A stretch of 64,000 nt of DNA from contig NC_092628.1 in the NCBI RefSeq assembly GCF_039555335.1, forward strand, positions 95,057,782 through 95,121,781. Reading direction: 5' to 3'. Of the stretch, positions 13,013 to 24,108 are shown in pieces. The notes under the pieces are model-generated. The model was not told where the DNA came from, made no database searches, and worked only from the letters and a program-made list of their open reading frames with translations. The position numbers and the translations under genes were made by a program. Numbering within the stretch: the stretch's first letter is position 1; each line of letters opens with the position of its first letter. This DNA is from Amphiura filiformis (lineage: Eukaryota; Echinodermata; Ophiuroidea; Amphilepidida; Amphiuridae).

Positions 13013-13420
13013 ATAACGTCTGTGATACATCTACATCATCTACTTGCTAATACACTGAAAATCTAATAGAGATGAAGGATAAAAAACAATTACAGAACAT
13101 TCATTCTTCATAAAAGTAGCTATGGGTATACAATGTTTACAAGATAAGAACGTTAATGTTTTGTACATGAACGTAACGTCTTTGATACATAGTTGTTAAC
13201 ACACTGAAAATCTGACTAGAGATTTACAATTTGATGATATCCAAAAGAATACTTAGCAATGAAGAATTTAAAAAAATTACAGAACTTTCATTTGTTAACA
13301 TACACGTAGCAATGATTAACAATGTTGAAAATACAAACGTATCGTTTTGTTTATAAACGTAACATCCTCGACACATCTAGGATCCGCATAATTTGTTGAT
13401 TAATGTCATAAACAGTCACA
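13013..13420 (+). repeat. Degenerate tandem repeat, about 160-190 bp unit
   Basis: The phrase AACGTC or AACATC followed by a GATACATC-like stretch, then ACACTGAAAATCT and ATTACAGAAC, recurs from about 13013, 13170 and 13361. Identity is moderate. It lies inside the 6.2 kb composite. Confidence 0.6.
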
Positions 13421-13890
13421 AAAGATTTATGGTCTGATCATTTTATCATTTTAAGGGGGACCCGATATTGCATTTGGAAGAACCAGGCTTTTCAGTAACT
13501 ATCAAAACTGCTGGGTACCAAACTTTTTGATACAGCTTGTATAGTAATTTGTTCTAATTTCCATGCAAAAGAAGCCAGTTGTTTCATCCTTAAAACAAAT
13601 ACACCATAATTTTCAATTACACCATGCAGATAGATACGACTTTGGTAAGATAAGCATGTTAATTGTTATGTCACTATCACTATCTTGATCTTGATATTTT
13701 TTTTATTTATCTATTTATTTGAACATACACTTTCATAACAGTGGCACACGCCTACCCGGCGGTGCGTTCAATACAAACAAAAGGGAATACATATACAAAT
13801 ATTTACAGCGATAGAAATAAAATACACAACATAACTAAAACTAATATTTAAAACACAGTAGTACGAGATAAATCAATAATACTATTACGT

Positions 13891-15554
13891 AATAAAAATT
13901 CCTTTAAAAAAGGAATGGGCGCCCAACTGTTTGGATACTTTTTTTTTCTCTTTAAAACAATAATGTAATATTAGCATAGAAAGAAGTCCATTAATTTTGT
14001 ATTTTAAACAAAGAATATACGCACAACATTTTATCCCGAACATATCAGAAAACAATAATAAAATCAAATCCAAGCAAATTGTGGTTTTATTTCTAAGCTG
14101 GGCATACTTTTAAGCAAAACAGTTGCGAAGTAAATCTAGCAAGACCGAAATTAGACGCTCTTTGCAAAGTCAAGCCAAACAAGAGAAATGTGTCTGATTG
14201 GGGAAGGTGTTCTGACAATCCAAATATAAACTTAGTCCACCTCAAATGACCTGTAACAATTTGTGATTGACATTACTTAATTCACCTCGGATGACTTTGA
14301 TCTGACATTCAACTTTTTCGTTCTTACACCAATCATATCCATAACAATTTAACTCTTACAACTTCCTGTCAACTCTCTAATTTAAAACTCTAAATTTCTG
14401 TCTGTTTGCCTTTTCTGTCTACAGTTTGTTACAATTATTATGATAAGCAAACATTGCTGGGTAGATAACAGGATTTAGTTATTTACTTAATCCAATCATG
14501 GAGGTAGTATAGCTACAACCTTGGCGAAAAATGTTGCCACACCTGAGCGTTAATTGGCCAACATCCTTCCCCGCTCCCCTATTGCAATGTTGATTTGGAC
14601 AAAATCGTCATCATTTCTACATTACAGTCTCCCAACATTGGAAAATGGGGGGGGGGGGGGCAAGTGTAATCTGAATGTGCATTTGCAACTATTATACAAA
14701 ATAGTACGGAACTATCCCATATTTAGCTTCGATTGCGTGCTTTTAACACCAGAACGTGCTGGTGTGGCCCTGGTGTGGCAACGAATTTCCGCCAGAGTTG
14801 TAGTAGGCTTACTACCTCCATGATCCAATCATGGCAATAACGTCAATTTTGGTCTTCAGTGTTTTAAAATACAACAACGTAGAACATGTATAATTAATAT
14901 GCCGTGTTGTTTGCATACAGTTTTCCGCCCAATTGTGCCACCATATTGCAACTTTGGCAATAACCGCTATATAGATTCTATGGTAATTAGCAAACAAAAG
15001 CCATCAGTAGAGTCCTCGTTAATTGATCTTATCACTATGGACCACAATAGTCTCATCCCAATGGCATAGTCCAATAACCTCAATTACATAATCATAGTGC
15101 AAAATTTGACCTCAAGTTGCAGAGTATGAGTTTGTGTACCCAAATTTTCAAAGGATGAAAGTAGGCCTACAAATGTATTAGGGCTTAAGAACTGTTCCCA
15201 TGATAGATGAGCATGTTGTGGATCCTAGTGTATGGTCAAATGTCACCGTCTATCGGGTTTCTAAGGCACACGGTAAACTGGTTGAACCCATACAACTTAG
15301 GTCAGGATTTATTTGGTGTTTTTATAAATCCTAATTTTGTATTTTAAACAAAGAATATACGCTCACCATTTTATCCTGTGCATATCAGAAAACAATAATA
15401 AAATAAAATCCAAGCAAATTGTGGTTTTATTTCTGAGCTGGGCATAATTTTAGCAAAACAATTGCGAAGTCAATCTAGCAAGAGTGAAATTAGAAGCTTT
15501 TCACAAAGAATCACAAAGTCATGCCTATATTTTGGCGCCTCCGTAGAGGGCGCC
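13891..15554 (+). mobile_element. Family A repeat, copy 2
   Basis: Begins AATAAAAATTCC plus GGGCGCCC and ends GAGGGCGCC, as in copy 1. The first about 250 bp after the end differ from copy 1, and the two realign from about 14182. A separate element is inserted at its central palindrome (14511-14807). Confidence 0.75.
14511..14807. mobile_element. Small TIR element nested in the family A palindrome
   Basis: The left end contains ACAACCTTGGCGAAAAATG then TTGCCACACC. The right end is its imperfect reverse complement, with GGTGTGGCAACG and GTTGT. It interrupts the GGTAGTAGCTAGTACTACC palindrome that is intact in copy 1 (3511-3545). About 290 bp, with no coding capacity, and a G run near 14648-14660. 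Confidence 0.7.
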
Positions 15555-15555
15555 A

Positions 15556-16400
15556 AAAAACCAAGCACGCTTCCGATAACTTTTACAAAAGGTGTCGAAA
15601 AAGGCACTGATGTTTTCTGTGTCCTGACGACATTCATATAAACTCGTATTACCTAGGGTTAACATCAGTTTCATTTTCAAGTCACCTGTAATAAACATAA
15701 TCCATATATCATCTAATTTATTCATAATTAAACAGCTTTCCAGTTTTGAAAAGTCATCAATTCGGATTGCATTAAGACATGTACATGTAAAAAGAAAGTG
15801 GTAAACATCTTCGATATCGTTTTTGCATAATGAACAGAGACCAGTGGCATCTAACTTCTTATCCCATTTACAATTTCGACTATTAAGTGAGAGTGTGTTG
15901 GATCTAATTTTAAATTTTAAATTGACACCGTAAAAATCAACTTTATCTAGCAGGTATGATTCAATGTGATGGGATGATTTCAAAGTTACATAATGGCTTA
16001 AAGAGGACTTATAATTTGCTTGGTCCATTAATTTAATAAAATCAATATGTTTTATTCTTTACAAGTGTTCGCCCATTTTATATGAGTTGGTTCATTTATG
16101 TTTAAGACATGATTCATATTACATAAACTTAGAGTACTTTTGATATGGTCTAACCATTTCCATTTGACTTTATGAGTGTTGTTGGTAATAAACATGGTAT
16201 TAAAAGCAAGTTTAACAAATCTACTGTTATCCAAAGTAAGTAATCGTTCCAAATATTTGATTCTGTGGCAATCTTGGATTGCGGCAATAGATTGCCACCC
16301 CAAGTCTCCATAAAGAGCTTCTTTACATGCCGTACGGTTTGCTTTCAATATCGTTCTCGCCATGTGGATTTGAAGTTTTTCCAAACTTTGAATATCAGTA
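15556..16400 (-). mobile_element. LINE ORF2 C-terminal fragment
   Basis: Two minus-strand frames (16384-16052 and 16028-15525) form the tail of a non-LTR retrotransposon polyprotein. The first holds a KANRTACKEALYGDLGW-type segment typical of the region after the reverse transcriptase. The second holds CSLCKNDIEDVYHFLFTC, a C-x2-C-x8-H-x4-C zinc-knuckle-like motif. A one-base frame change separates them near 16040. The catalytic reverse transcriptase core is absent. The last residues of the second frame run into the GAGGGCGCC end of family A copy 2. Confidence 0.75.
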
Positions 16401-16480
16401 TACCCCCCACATACCCATAAGATGCCTACTCATACACTGTACCATGCTGCAGCGTATTAAACAAGGACAACTATACAACA

Positions 16481-17163
16481 TACATTTGTACATTCATTGA
16501 ATGGCTTTGAAACTGTGGGTACAAAAACTCATACTCTGCAAGTTAGGTCAAATTTTGCACTATGATTGTTTATTTTTCAAGAGGCGGTAATTTTATCGTT
16601 TTTAGAGGTTATTGGACTATGCCATTGAGATTAGTCTAGTTGTGGTCCATAGTAATGTTGGTCACCGTCTATCATGTTCTAAGAGGCTGTAAACTGGTTT
16701 AAGACTAGTAGTAAAGTCACAAATGATTTGCTGTTTTTATAAGTCCATTAATTTTGTATTTTAAACAAAGAATTATACGCACAAGATTTTATCCCGTGCA
16801 TATCAGAAAACAAATAAAATAAAATCCAAGCAAATTGTGGTTTTATTTCTAAGCTATGCATACTTTAAAAACAATTGCAGTGCGTATAAATTCTTTGCAA
16901 TAGGTGCCCCCATAATACAAAATTAAAAATTTTTGTACTAAAACATGTCCAAATAAACTGAGACCTTTGTATGGCTTAAACCAGTTTACCCTCTTAGAAC
17001 CTATAGATTTGGTGACCAACACTATGGAACACAATAGCCTAATCTCAATGGCATAGTCCAATAACCTCAAATAAACAATCATAGTGCAAAATTTGACCTA
17101 AGTTGCAGAGTATGAGTTTTTGTACCCAAAGTTTCAAAGCCATTCAATGAATGTACAAATGTA
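16481..17163. repeat. 0.68 kb foldback repeat
   Basis: ACATTTGTACATTCATTGAA at the left end returns inverted at the right end. The arms are about 300 bp and also contain the family-A segments CAAATTTTGACC and TTTGTATTTTAAACAAAG. It is an inverted duplication of the family-A right half. Confidence 0.75.
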
Positions 17164-17241
17164 TTTGGTTAAAGAACCGTGTGCTGATAGATGCGCATGT
17201 TGTGGATCCCAGTGCAAGCTGACCATAAGGAAAAAAATATA

Positions 17242-17611
17242 TGTTTGCTTGCCCTCAACCGACCGGCCCTATAAATTTTGGAAATCAGAAAAAAGGTGTT
17301 TTTTTCTATTTACTGTACAAAAGAATACCGACCCTATTTTTGGAAATTCCTGCAAAGTTTTTCTTTTCAAATTGTTGCATTCTGATCATGTAAAAAAATG
17401 TATTTTAGAACGTGTGTTCAACGTTTTAGTTGTTTTGTAATGTTAGTTGATTCATTTTGACACCAAAATTGTCTGATTTTTCATATTTTGAACCTTAATT
17501 AATGCAAACAGTAGAGTTTGCTAGTAATAAAAAAAAGGAAAGAAAGAAAGAAAAAAAAATCCTGCGGCCGACCGACCCAATTTTGAAAATTCATTTGAGG
17601 GCAAGCAAACA
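17242..17611. mobile_element. 370 bp TIR element (TGTTTGCTTGCCCTCAA ends)
   Basis: TGTTTGCTTGCCCTCAA at the left is exactly inverted at 17595-17611. A second inner match with CGACCG and GGTCGG extends the inverted end. It includes an AAAGAAAG simple tract and has no reading frame of note. Confidence 0.75.
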
Positions 17612-17917
17612 ATTTTTATTGGCCTAAGATCAATAAAACGCCTATTTTGACTATACAATGTAAATATGAACAAGGCCATGTTTTACTGATAATGATAAAA
17701 TGATTAAATCTGAATTATACAATTAAAAAACCGCTTATTTAGTAAACAGATAATACTCTGTGATTATTTATGGAAGAAAGTTAATGGAACTGCTCTCATT
17801 GAAATAATTGATATATTAAACATACATTTTGTTTTGTCAACGATGAAAATCCGTTCACAAATAAAGTTTTTAGGACATTATTTGACAATTCAATTCATTC
17901 AGAAAATGCAAGATTGG

Positions 17918-17955
17918 ATCATGGAGGTAGTAGTACTAGCTACTACCTCCATGAT
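17918..17955. repeat. 38 bp palindrome, third copy
   Basis: The arms ATCATGGAGGTAGTA and TACTACCTCCATGAT flank a short spacer, as at 3511-3545 and at the interrupted copy near 14496-14820. It can form a strong hairpin. It may be two abutting element ends. Confidence 0.85.
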
Positions 17956-18845
17956 TGGATTGAGTAATCATGCAGTCTTTTTGATTTAATGTGCTTGTAA
18001 CTAAATCCTGTTATCTACCCAGCAATGTTTGCTTATCTTAATTGTAAAAAACTGTAGTGTACTAAATGGTACAAGACAGAAAAGGCAAACAGACAGAAAT
18101 TTAGAGTTTTAAATTAGAGAGTTGACAGGACGTTGTAAGAGTTAAATTGTTATGGACATGATGGTGTAAGCGCGAAAATGTTGAATGTCAGATCAAAGTC
18201 ATCCGAGGTGAATTAAGTAATGTCAATCACAATTCTGCGCCAAAATTGTTAAAGGTCATCTGAGGTGGACTAAGTATATATTTGGATTGTCAGAATGTTC
18301 AAAGTCGTGTCATAACGTAATCACAATTAAGCATTAAAAAAAACGTTTTCTTTTGGTCAACATAGGCGTAGATCCCGGGTGGGGGGGGGATAACCCCCAC
18401 CCCATATTTTGCCAGGGAGAGCTTACTTATTTGTGTCTTTTATACTATTCATCATATACCCCTGCATAACGAAATTCAACCGTATTCAAATTTATATCCA
18501 AAGCAATATCCTCACTACAATAGGCCCCCAAAACAAAACTCCCCCACCACCCCACATAATCGCAACTTGACACGAAAGCTTCATTCCCATTTATTTCATC
18601 CAAAACAGTCCTGTCATACACCTTCCCCAATCAAACACATTTCTCTTGCATTTGATCATCTTCTACTCTTCCCTAGAAAAATCATTATAATACCAAATCT
18701 ACACACCATGGAATTCACCATATCACGTCCAAGCTCACATTGGGCGCCCCATTCCTTTTTTAAAGGAATTTTTATTATAAGCTCCCTTATGGTTGCCGGT
18801 TGAGCACTTTACCATTTTAGATGGTTTCACCTCTATTTGGATTAT

Positions 18846-19115
18846 ACACTTTAAGTATATATCATTAGATTGATAAAGGTCACTTCGGTGACTGTTGAAT
18901 ATAAAATATATAAAATTTTAATAATTTGCCAAAATAACTGTATATCGCGAATTAAAAACAAAACATCAAAATTATTTGATTCCTCGTATTCAGAGTGCAA
19001 TTTGGTGTGTCTGATCAGGGAAGTGAGATCTGTCTCATTTCCCTGGTCTGTGGATGTGCTCTCAGGTCCCACAAAATACGGTGCAAACGTTACTATATCC
19101 GATTCCATAAGATTT
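18846..19115. mobile_element. Family B snapback MITE, right part
   Basis: CACTTTAAGTATATATCATTA leads into the family-B arm and finishes with ATGTGCTCTCAGGTCCCACA, matching the end at 50222-50312 and the start at 28588. It complements the left part at 12310-12551, so the two were probably one element before the intervening block arrived. Confidence 0.65.
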
Positions 19116-20109
19116 TCGTGCAACGTTTTTGGACAAAACTTCTTATGGTGTTAAAATGTTTCTACACACTCCAATCTTTCATTTTACCTGGCTATCATTA
19201 TTTTGTAAAGTAAAATGTCAAATGTGACGTGAGCTGAAATATTTGGGTTGAAAAATTCAGTTTTTGTGATTTGTGTTTTACTTATACTTCCGGGCCTAAT
19301 ACTTCCCTCCTTACTCATACCTTTTGGTCTGAAATGGACATATCTCGAAATGCCAAGAAGGTATGACTTATGACGCGACGCCCGCCCCACCCCCGAGTCG
19401 CTTGAAAGAGAAAAACGCAAAGAATATAATAACAATATTTCCTCACCCGGGGAAATATCTTGAAATGCCAAGAACTTGAGGTATAACCCCCTGCACACTT
19501 AAAAATAGGTAGTCAAAATATGAACCCTTTTACGGGGTCAATTTTATTTAACCCTATTCGTGGTTAAAACAACCATGGTTGAGGTCATATTTAAATGACC
19601 CCAAATATAATCATTTTGGACCCACGTTCCGGGTCATTTTCTAACCGGGACCCTGAATATAGTCATTTCAACCCCCCCCGAAAGCTGGCTACTCCCTGGC
19701 TTTGAATAGCAGTAAAAATACGACTAGGGAGGTTGAGAAACATGAAAAATGACAAACAATTGGCGCCAATAAATCTTCCAAGTTCAATCCAATTGAGAAA
19801 CAAGGTCAATACAATGGAACAACTGGATTGAGTGCTTGCAAAGATAATTGTTATTTCTACCCATAAAATACGGGACTGGAAAATGTTATAACAAGGCAAT
19901 ACGCCACCTCCTAAAACTCCCACTTGAGTTGAACGATTTTGTTATGAATAAAATAAGATGATTTATACCAAGATGGCGCTCCCTCATCAAAAACTACAAA
20001 CTGTTTTATTGGTAGGCTATCAATCTTGATAAGTAGCTTGTCTGGTATTGTCGCCAGTTTGTCCCCATAGTAGGATTGGGGTCACTACTCCCATGGCCAA
20101 TGAATCCAT
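19116..20109. other. No gene seen; diverged repeats
   Basis: The sequence around 19500-19680 is rich in GGGTCA and TGACCC words. Imperfect direct phrases of CTTGAAATGCCAAGAA occur near 19340 and 19450. No exons are recognised. Confidence 0.4.
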
Positions 20110-21070
<961 letters not shown>

Positions 21071-21139
21071 TGCGATTACTTGTGTGTATCTATTGGGCTT
21101 GGGTGGAATCCTTAGTATGAGGGGAGCATGAAAAAAATT

Positions 21140-21420
21140 ACATCGAGGTCATCCGAGGTCAAAGGTCATCTGGGGTCGAAATTTCAAACTTCGCCCAATT
21201 TGGCTAAAAGTATTCTCCATATCACGGGAGCGTGAACAAAATCAAACCGAGGTCACTCGGGTTCAAAGGTCGTATGGGGTCAAATGTTAGAGTATGCCCA
21301 ATTGGGCTTAAACATGGTAAAAAGAATCATTGATATGTCAGGAACATGTCATAAACTCAAAAAGGGTCATCAGGGGTCAATCAGTATCTCTATCATGCAG
21401 CTGATGGTGCCCTAAGAGTA
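21140..21420 (+). repeat. AGGTCA-rich degenerate repeat
   Basis: Repeated phrases of the form AGGTCATCCGAGGTCAAAGG and GGTCAAAGGTC, with CCCAATT(T/G)GGCT, recur with about 80 bp spacing. They resemble the TGACC-rich units of the 37-43 kb array in reverse, so this is likely a diverged relative. Confidence 0.5.
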
Positions 21421-21884
21421 GTACAGGGCCATTACAGCTGCAGGTGCACTAGTGTGTATAATGATTAAATAACAGAAATATAGGATGTCAAAGTGTTCAC
21501 TCACAGAAAAATTATTCTTAGTTTTATTTTAACAAAAGTACAATTATGGCCTATGGCCAAATCAACCATGTTTGTTCACCAATACAAAATTTATTGAGGG
21601 CGCAGGCCTTGAATGACAGCGTTCGAAATGTGTAGTGTAATAATTATATATAACCTTGTTGCATATGATGTACGATGCATACCAAATCAACTAGCACATA
21701 AACATAAAAGTCCCCGAAACTAAAAATATAATAATAATAATAATAAAAAAGAAAGAATAACAATTAGTAAGTGTTTAGCGGGTTGCCGTCGGACAAGTTA
21801 GAAGCTTTCGTCAGGAGTAGCTCTGAATTCTTAAGGACAAAGTGTCTAAGTATGAGACATGTAGACCGACTTTTGCCTACTGAT

Positions 21885-22046
21885 GGCTCTGAAAAGGGCC
21901 GTTAACTGAAGACTGCCCCTTGCGAACAGTGAACAAGCAGCCCTCCCCCATTTAAAAGTTTTTGGTGGCTCTGAAAAGAGCCGTTCACTGAAGACTGCCC
22001 CTTGTCAACGGAAAAAAGTAAATAAGTGATGGCTCTGAAAAGAGCT
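21885..22046 (-). other. Three histone-type 3' stem-loop motifs in tandem
   Basis: On the minus strand, 21967-21982 reads GGCTCTTTTCAGAGCC, preceded by GAAC and followed by ACCA. This is the complete canonical stem-loop with conserved flanks. 21885-21900 and 22031-22046 are copies with single stem changes. A purine-rich downstream element like that of histone pre-mRNAs is not evident. No histone coding sequence lies upstream. Confidence 0.75.
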
Positions 22047-22201
22047 GTTCACTGAAGATTGCCCTTTAAAAAGATCATCTGACGTCAGTCTGCATGATCA
22101 CTGACCTCATATGCAAAGGGCATCCTATTTATTTAATAATCACATAAAGAGGTACAGGAAAGCTATACTTCATTACAAACTCTCTGCAGTCTTCAGTGAA
22201 C

Positions 22202-22217
22202 GGCTCTTTTCAGAGCC
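22202..22217 (+). other. Histone-type 3' stem-loop motif in the right arm
   Basis: GGCTCTTTTCAGAGCC preceded by GTGAAC and followed by ATCA: a perfect six-base-pair stem with a four-base loop in the histone consensus. It is in mirror orientation to the other three copies. Confidence 0.8.
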
Positions 22218-22327
22218 ATCAGTATAGGCAAGGGTCGCACTTCATGTCTTAGGTACTTTCATGAAGTCAGAGCTACTCCCGACGACAGCTTGACAGTTCT
22301 AACTTGTCCGACAGTGAACTCGCTAAA

Positions 22328-23305
22328 AACTCCCGTCGTAAAGGGATATCCTACAAATATATATATATATATATTTTTTATTATTAGGCTACGTGTTTTC
22401 AAATCAGGTATTTAGTAATGAAATTGAGTGTATTTTTGATGGGATTGTTGTCCGTTTTCTCTGTTTATGTGTGTATTAAGTGGCAGTGTGGTCAGTGGTA
22501 AAAATTATGATCAAAATAATAATGTTATCATTGGCAATTATAGGCTACATGTTTTCAGCGCTGCTGATGCAATAGTTTTATCTCAGATTACTTACATGTC
22601 TTCTTTCTTTGAGAAGTTGAGATGTATCAACAGATGACGCTGTGTGGCGTGTGTGGTTTTCAGTGGAAGCTACTTGGTTTAGCAGAGGGTAAACTTTTGT
22701 TTAGTTATAGTTACTCAACGTTTGGTAAAAATCGTAAAATGTTTGCAACGTGTTTGCAGTGTATGCGTCAAAGATCTGCCTTTGACATTTCCCTTTATTG
22801 AAATTATTATCACCAAAATTATTAAATTAGGGAAAAATACCCCAAAATTTAAAGCAAACATTAACATTCCAAAATAAAAGCCAATGGCGGTGGGAGGATT
22901 AAAAAAAAAGGGGGCATATTTTACTAAAGCTTGACAAAAAACAAATTTAGTCTATTTAAGTCCCAGATGAAGGAAGAGCTATGAAGGTTGGCAATTATTA
23001 TTGCTCTATTTTTCTTCTAGTATAAGGATATTGTTAGCGGGGACGTCCCCAAAGGAAAATATTTAGGGGATAGGCCCCGTCCCCCGCCTATAAAAACATA
23101 TTTTTTGTACTATTATAGTATACAAATATGTTTTGTTTCACACCTATAGGTGTCTTGGTCATTCCCTTGTACTAAGGGGGGGGGGGGTAGGCCGCGTTTT
23201 CCGCTTTCCAGAAGCCACCCTGTACTTCTATAGTTTGCCACTGAGCCACCCATTATTAAAGCATCCCTGAAACTGACTTTGACTATTGACATACTAGTAC
23301 TGTAG
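22328..23305. other. No gene seen
   Basis: Includes an (AT)n tract near 22354-22372, a G run near 23177-23190 and a short GGGGACGTCCCC palindrome near 23040. No exons or complete elements are recognised. Confidence 0.45.
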
Positions 23306-23356
23306 CACGTGATTTGTCGTTGAACTTTGTCTCCTCAGATATCGATAACAAAACAA
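23306..23356 (+). promoter_or_regulatory. Conserved promoter block of FABP-a
   Basis: The E-box CACGTG (23306-23311) followed by ATTT, GTCTCCT and GATATCGAT is conserved in order upstream of FABP-c (51763 onward). In FABP-c the block lies about 160 bp from the start codon; here a 662 bp element pushes it to about 800 bp. Conservation between otherwise diverged flanks suggests a cis-regulatory role, which is inference. Confidence 0.5.
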
Positions 23357-24018
23357 AAATAAACTGCTCAAATAAAGAAAGTCCGCAGTCATGTAACCTG
23401 TCCTACACCAAAACCTGATCTTGTTATGCCAATTTAATTGATAAGGTCGTGTGAAGAATCTTGTTAGCTCCAAGTTGATACCAAATTTGCTACCAAACAC
23501 TCTAAATTCAGAGAGATTGATACCAGTATATGAAATTTGGTGCAGTTTCAAAAGTTGCAAATCAAAAACTGACCACGCGGACCTGTACAGCTGAAGCAGA
23601 GCGCGACCATTGACAAAGCCCGAAACAACCGCTAGGTCATATCGATCGTATCGTGCCCTAATTTTCATCGATAAAGCACTGTAGCAATTCATGCGTTTTA
23701 AATTAACAATTGAATGAAGCGCGCACTTGGGAAAGTCGACAGGGGCCATCGTGGGCAAGCAAGCTTGACCCAATTGCCACGCTAAGCAATTTCGACCGCG
23801 TGCATGGTTTTGATTTGCAACTTTTGAAAATGCACCAAATGTCATAAACTGGTATCAATCGTTGTTACTTATGAGTGTTTGATAGCAAATTTGATATCAA
23901 ATTGGAGCTGACAAGATTCTGCACACGACCGTATCAATCAAATTGTCATTACAAGATCAGGTTTTGGTGTAGGACAGGTTACATGACTGCGGACTTTCTT
24001 TATTTGAGCAGTTTATTT
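23357..24018. mobile_element. 662 bp foldback element in the FABP-a promoter
   Basis: Terminal inverted repeats of about 200 bp begin AAATAAACTGCTCAAATAAA and include GTCCGCAGTCATGTAACC. The FABP-c promoter passes directly from GATATCGAT to CTGATCTGCCC without it, which marks the insertion point. The 183-codon minus-strand frame (23845-23294) only reads through the arms. No transposase is present. Confidence 0.85.
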
Positions 24019-24108
24019 CTCTGATTTGCCCTTTTGACTTCTAGGGGAAGCATACAGAGCACCAATACAATTTATTATATAAATTACCAGTAATTTATAC
24101 TTATCAAA

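Larger units (their letters stand above)
12552..18776. mobile_element. 6.2 kb composite element with about 430 bp inverted ends
   Basis: The left end (12552-12998) and right end (18345-18776, reversed) are about 90% alike by eye. Both run from AATAAAAATTCC through GGGCGCCC to a poly-G patch and GATCTACGCCTATGTTGACC. The interior holds a second family-A copy, a LINE fragment, a 0.7 kb foldback and a 370 bp TIR element, and no transposase. It could be a real large non-autonomous transposon, or a pile-up of inverted family-A copies. The split family-B MITE on both sides favours a single insertion event. Confidence 0.6.
21774..22327. mobile_element. 554 bp inverted-repeat element carrying histone-type stem-loops
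   Basis: The ends begin TTTAGCG and share GTCGGACAAGTTAGAA, AGGAGTAGCTCTGA-like and CTGATGGCTCTGAAAAG blocks, giving inverted arms of about 180-200 bp. Each arm carries a motif equal or nearly equal to the metazoan histone mRNA 3' stem-loop, and two more copies lie between the arms. No histone reading frame or transposase is present. It looks like a non-autonomous transposon that has incorporated, or by chance resembles, histone 3' ends. Confidence 0.75.

Noticed and set aside
17120-17440. Cys-rich 106-codon frame
   Set aside because: Crosses from the foldback arm into the 370 bp TIR element; the cysteines fall in no known pattern.
21774-22327. Histone gene 3' end
   Set aside because: No histone coding sequence in any frame nearby, and the stem-loops lie in inverted arms.
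23294-23845. 183-codon minus-strand frame
   Set aside because: Lies within the arms and core of the foldback element at 23357-24018; no domain and no splice partners.
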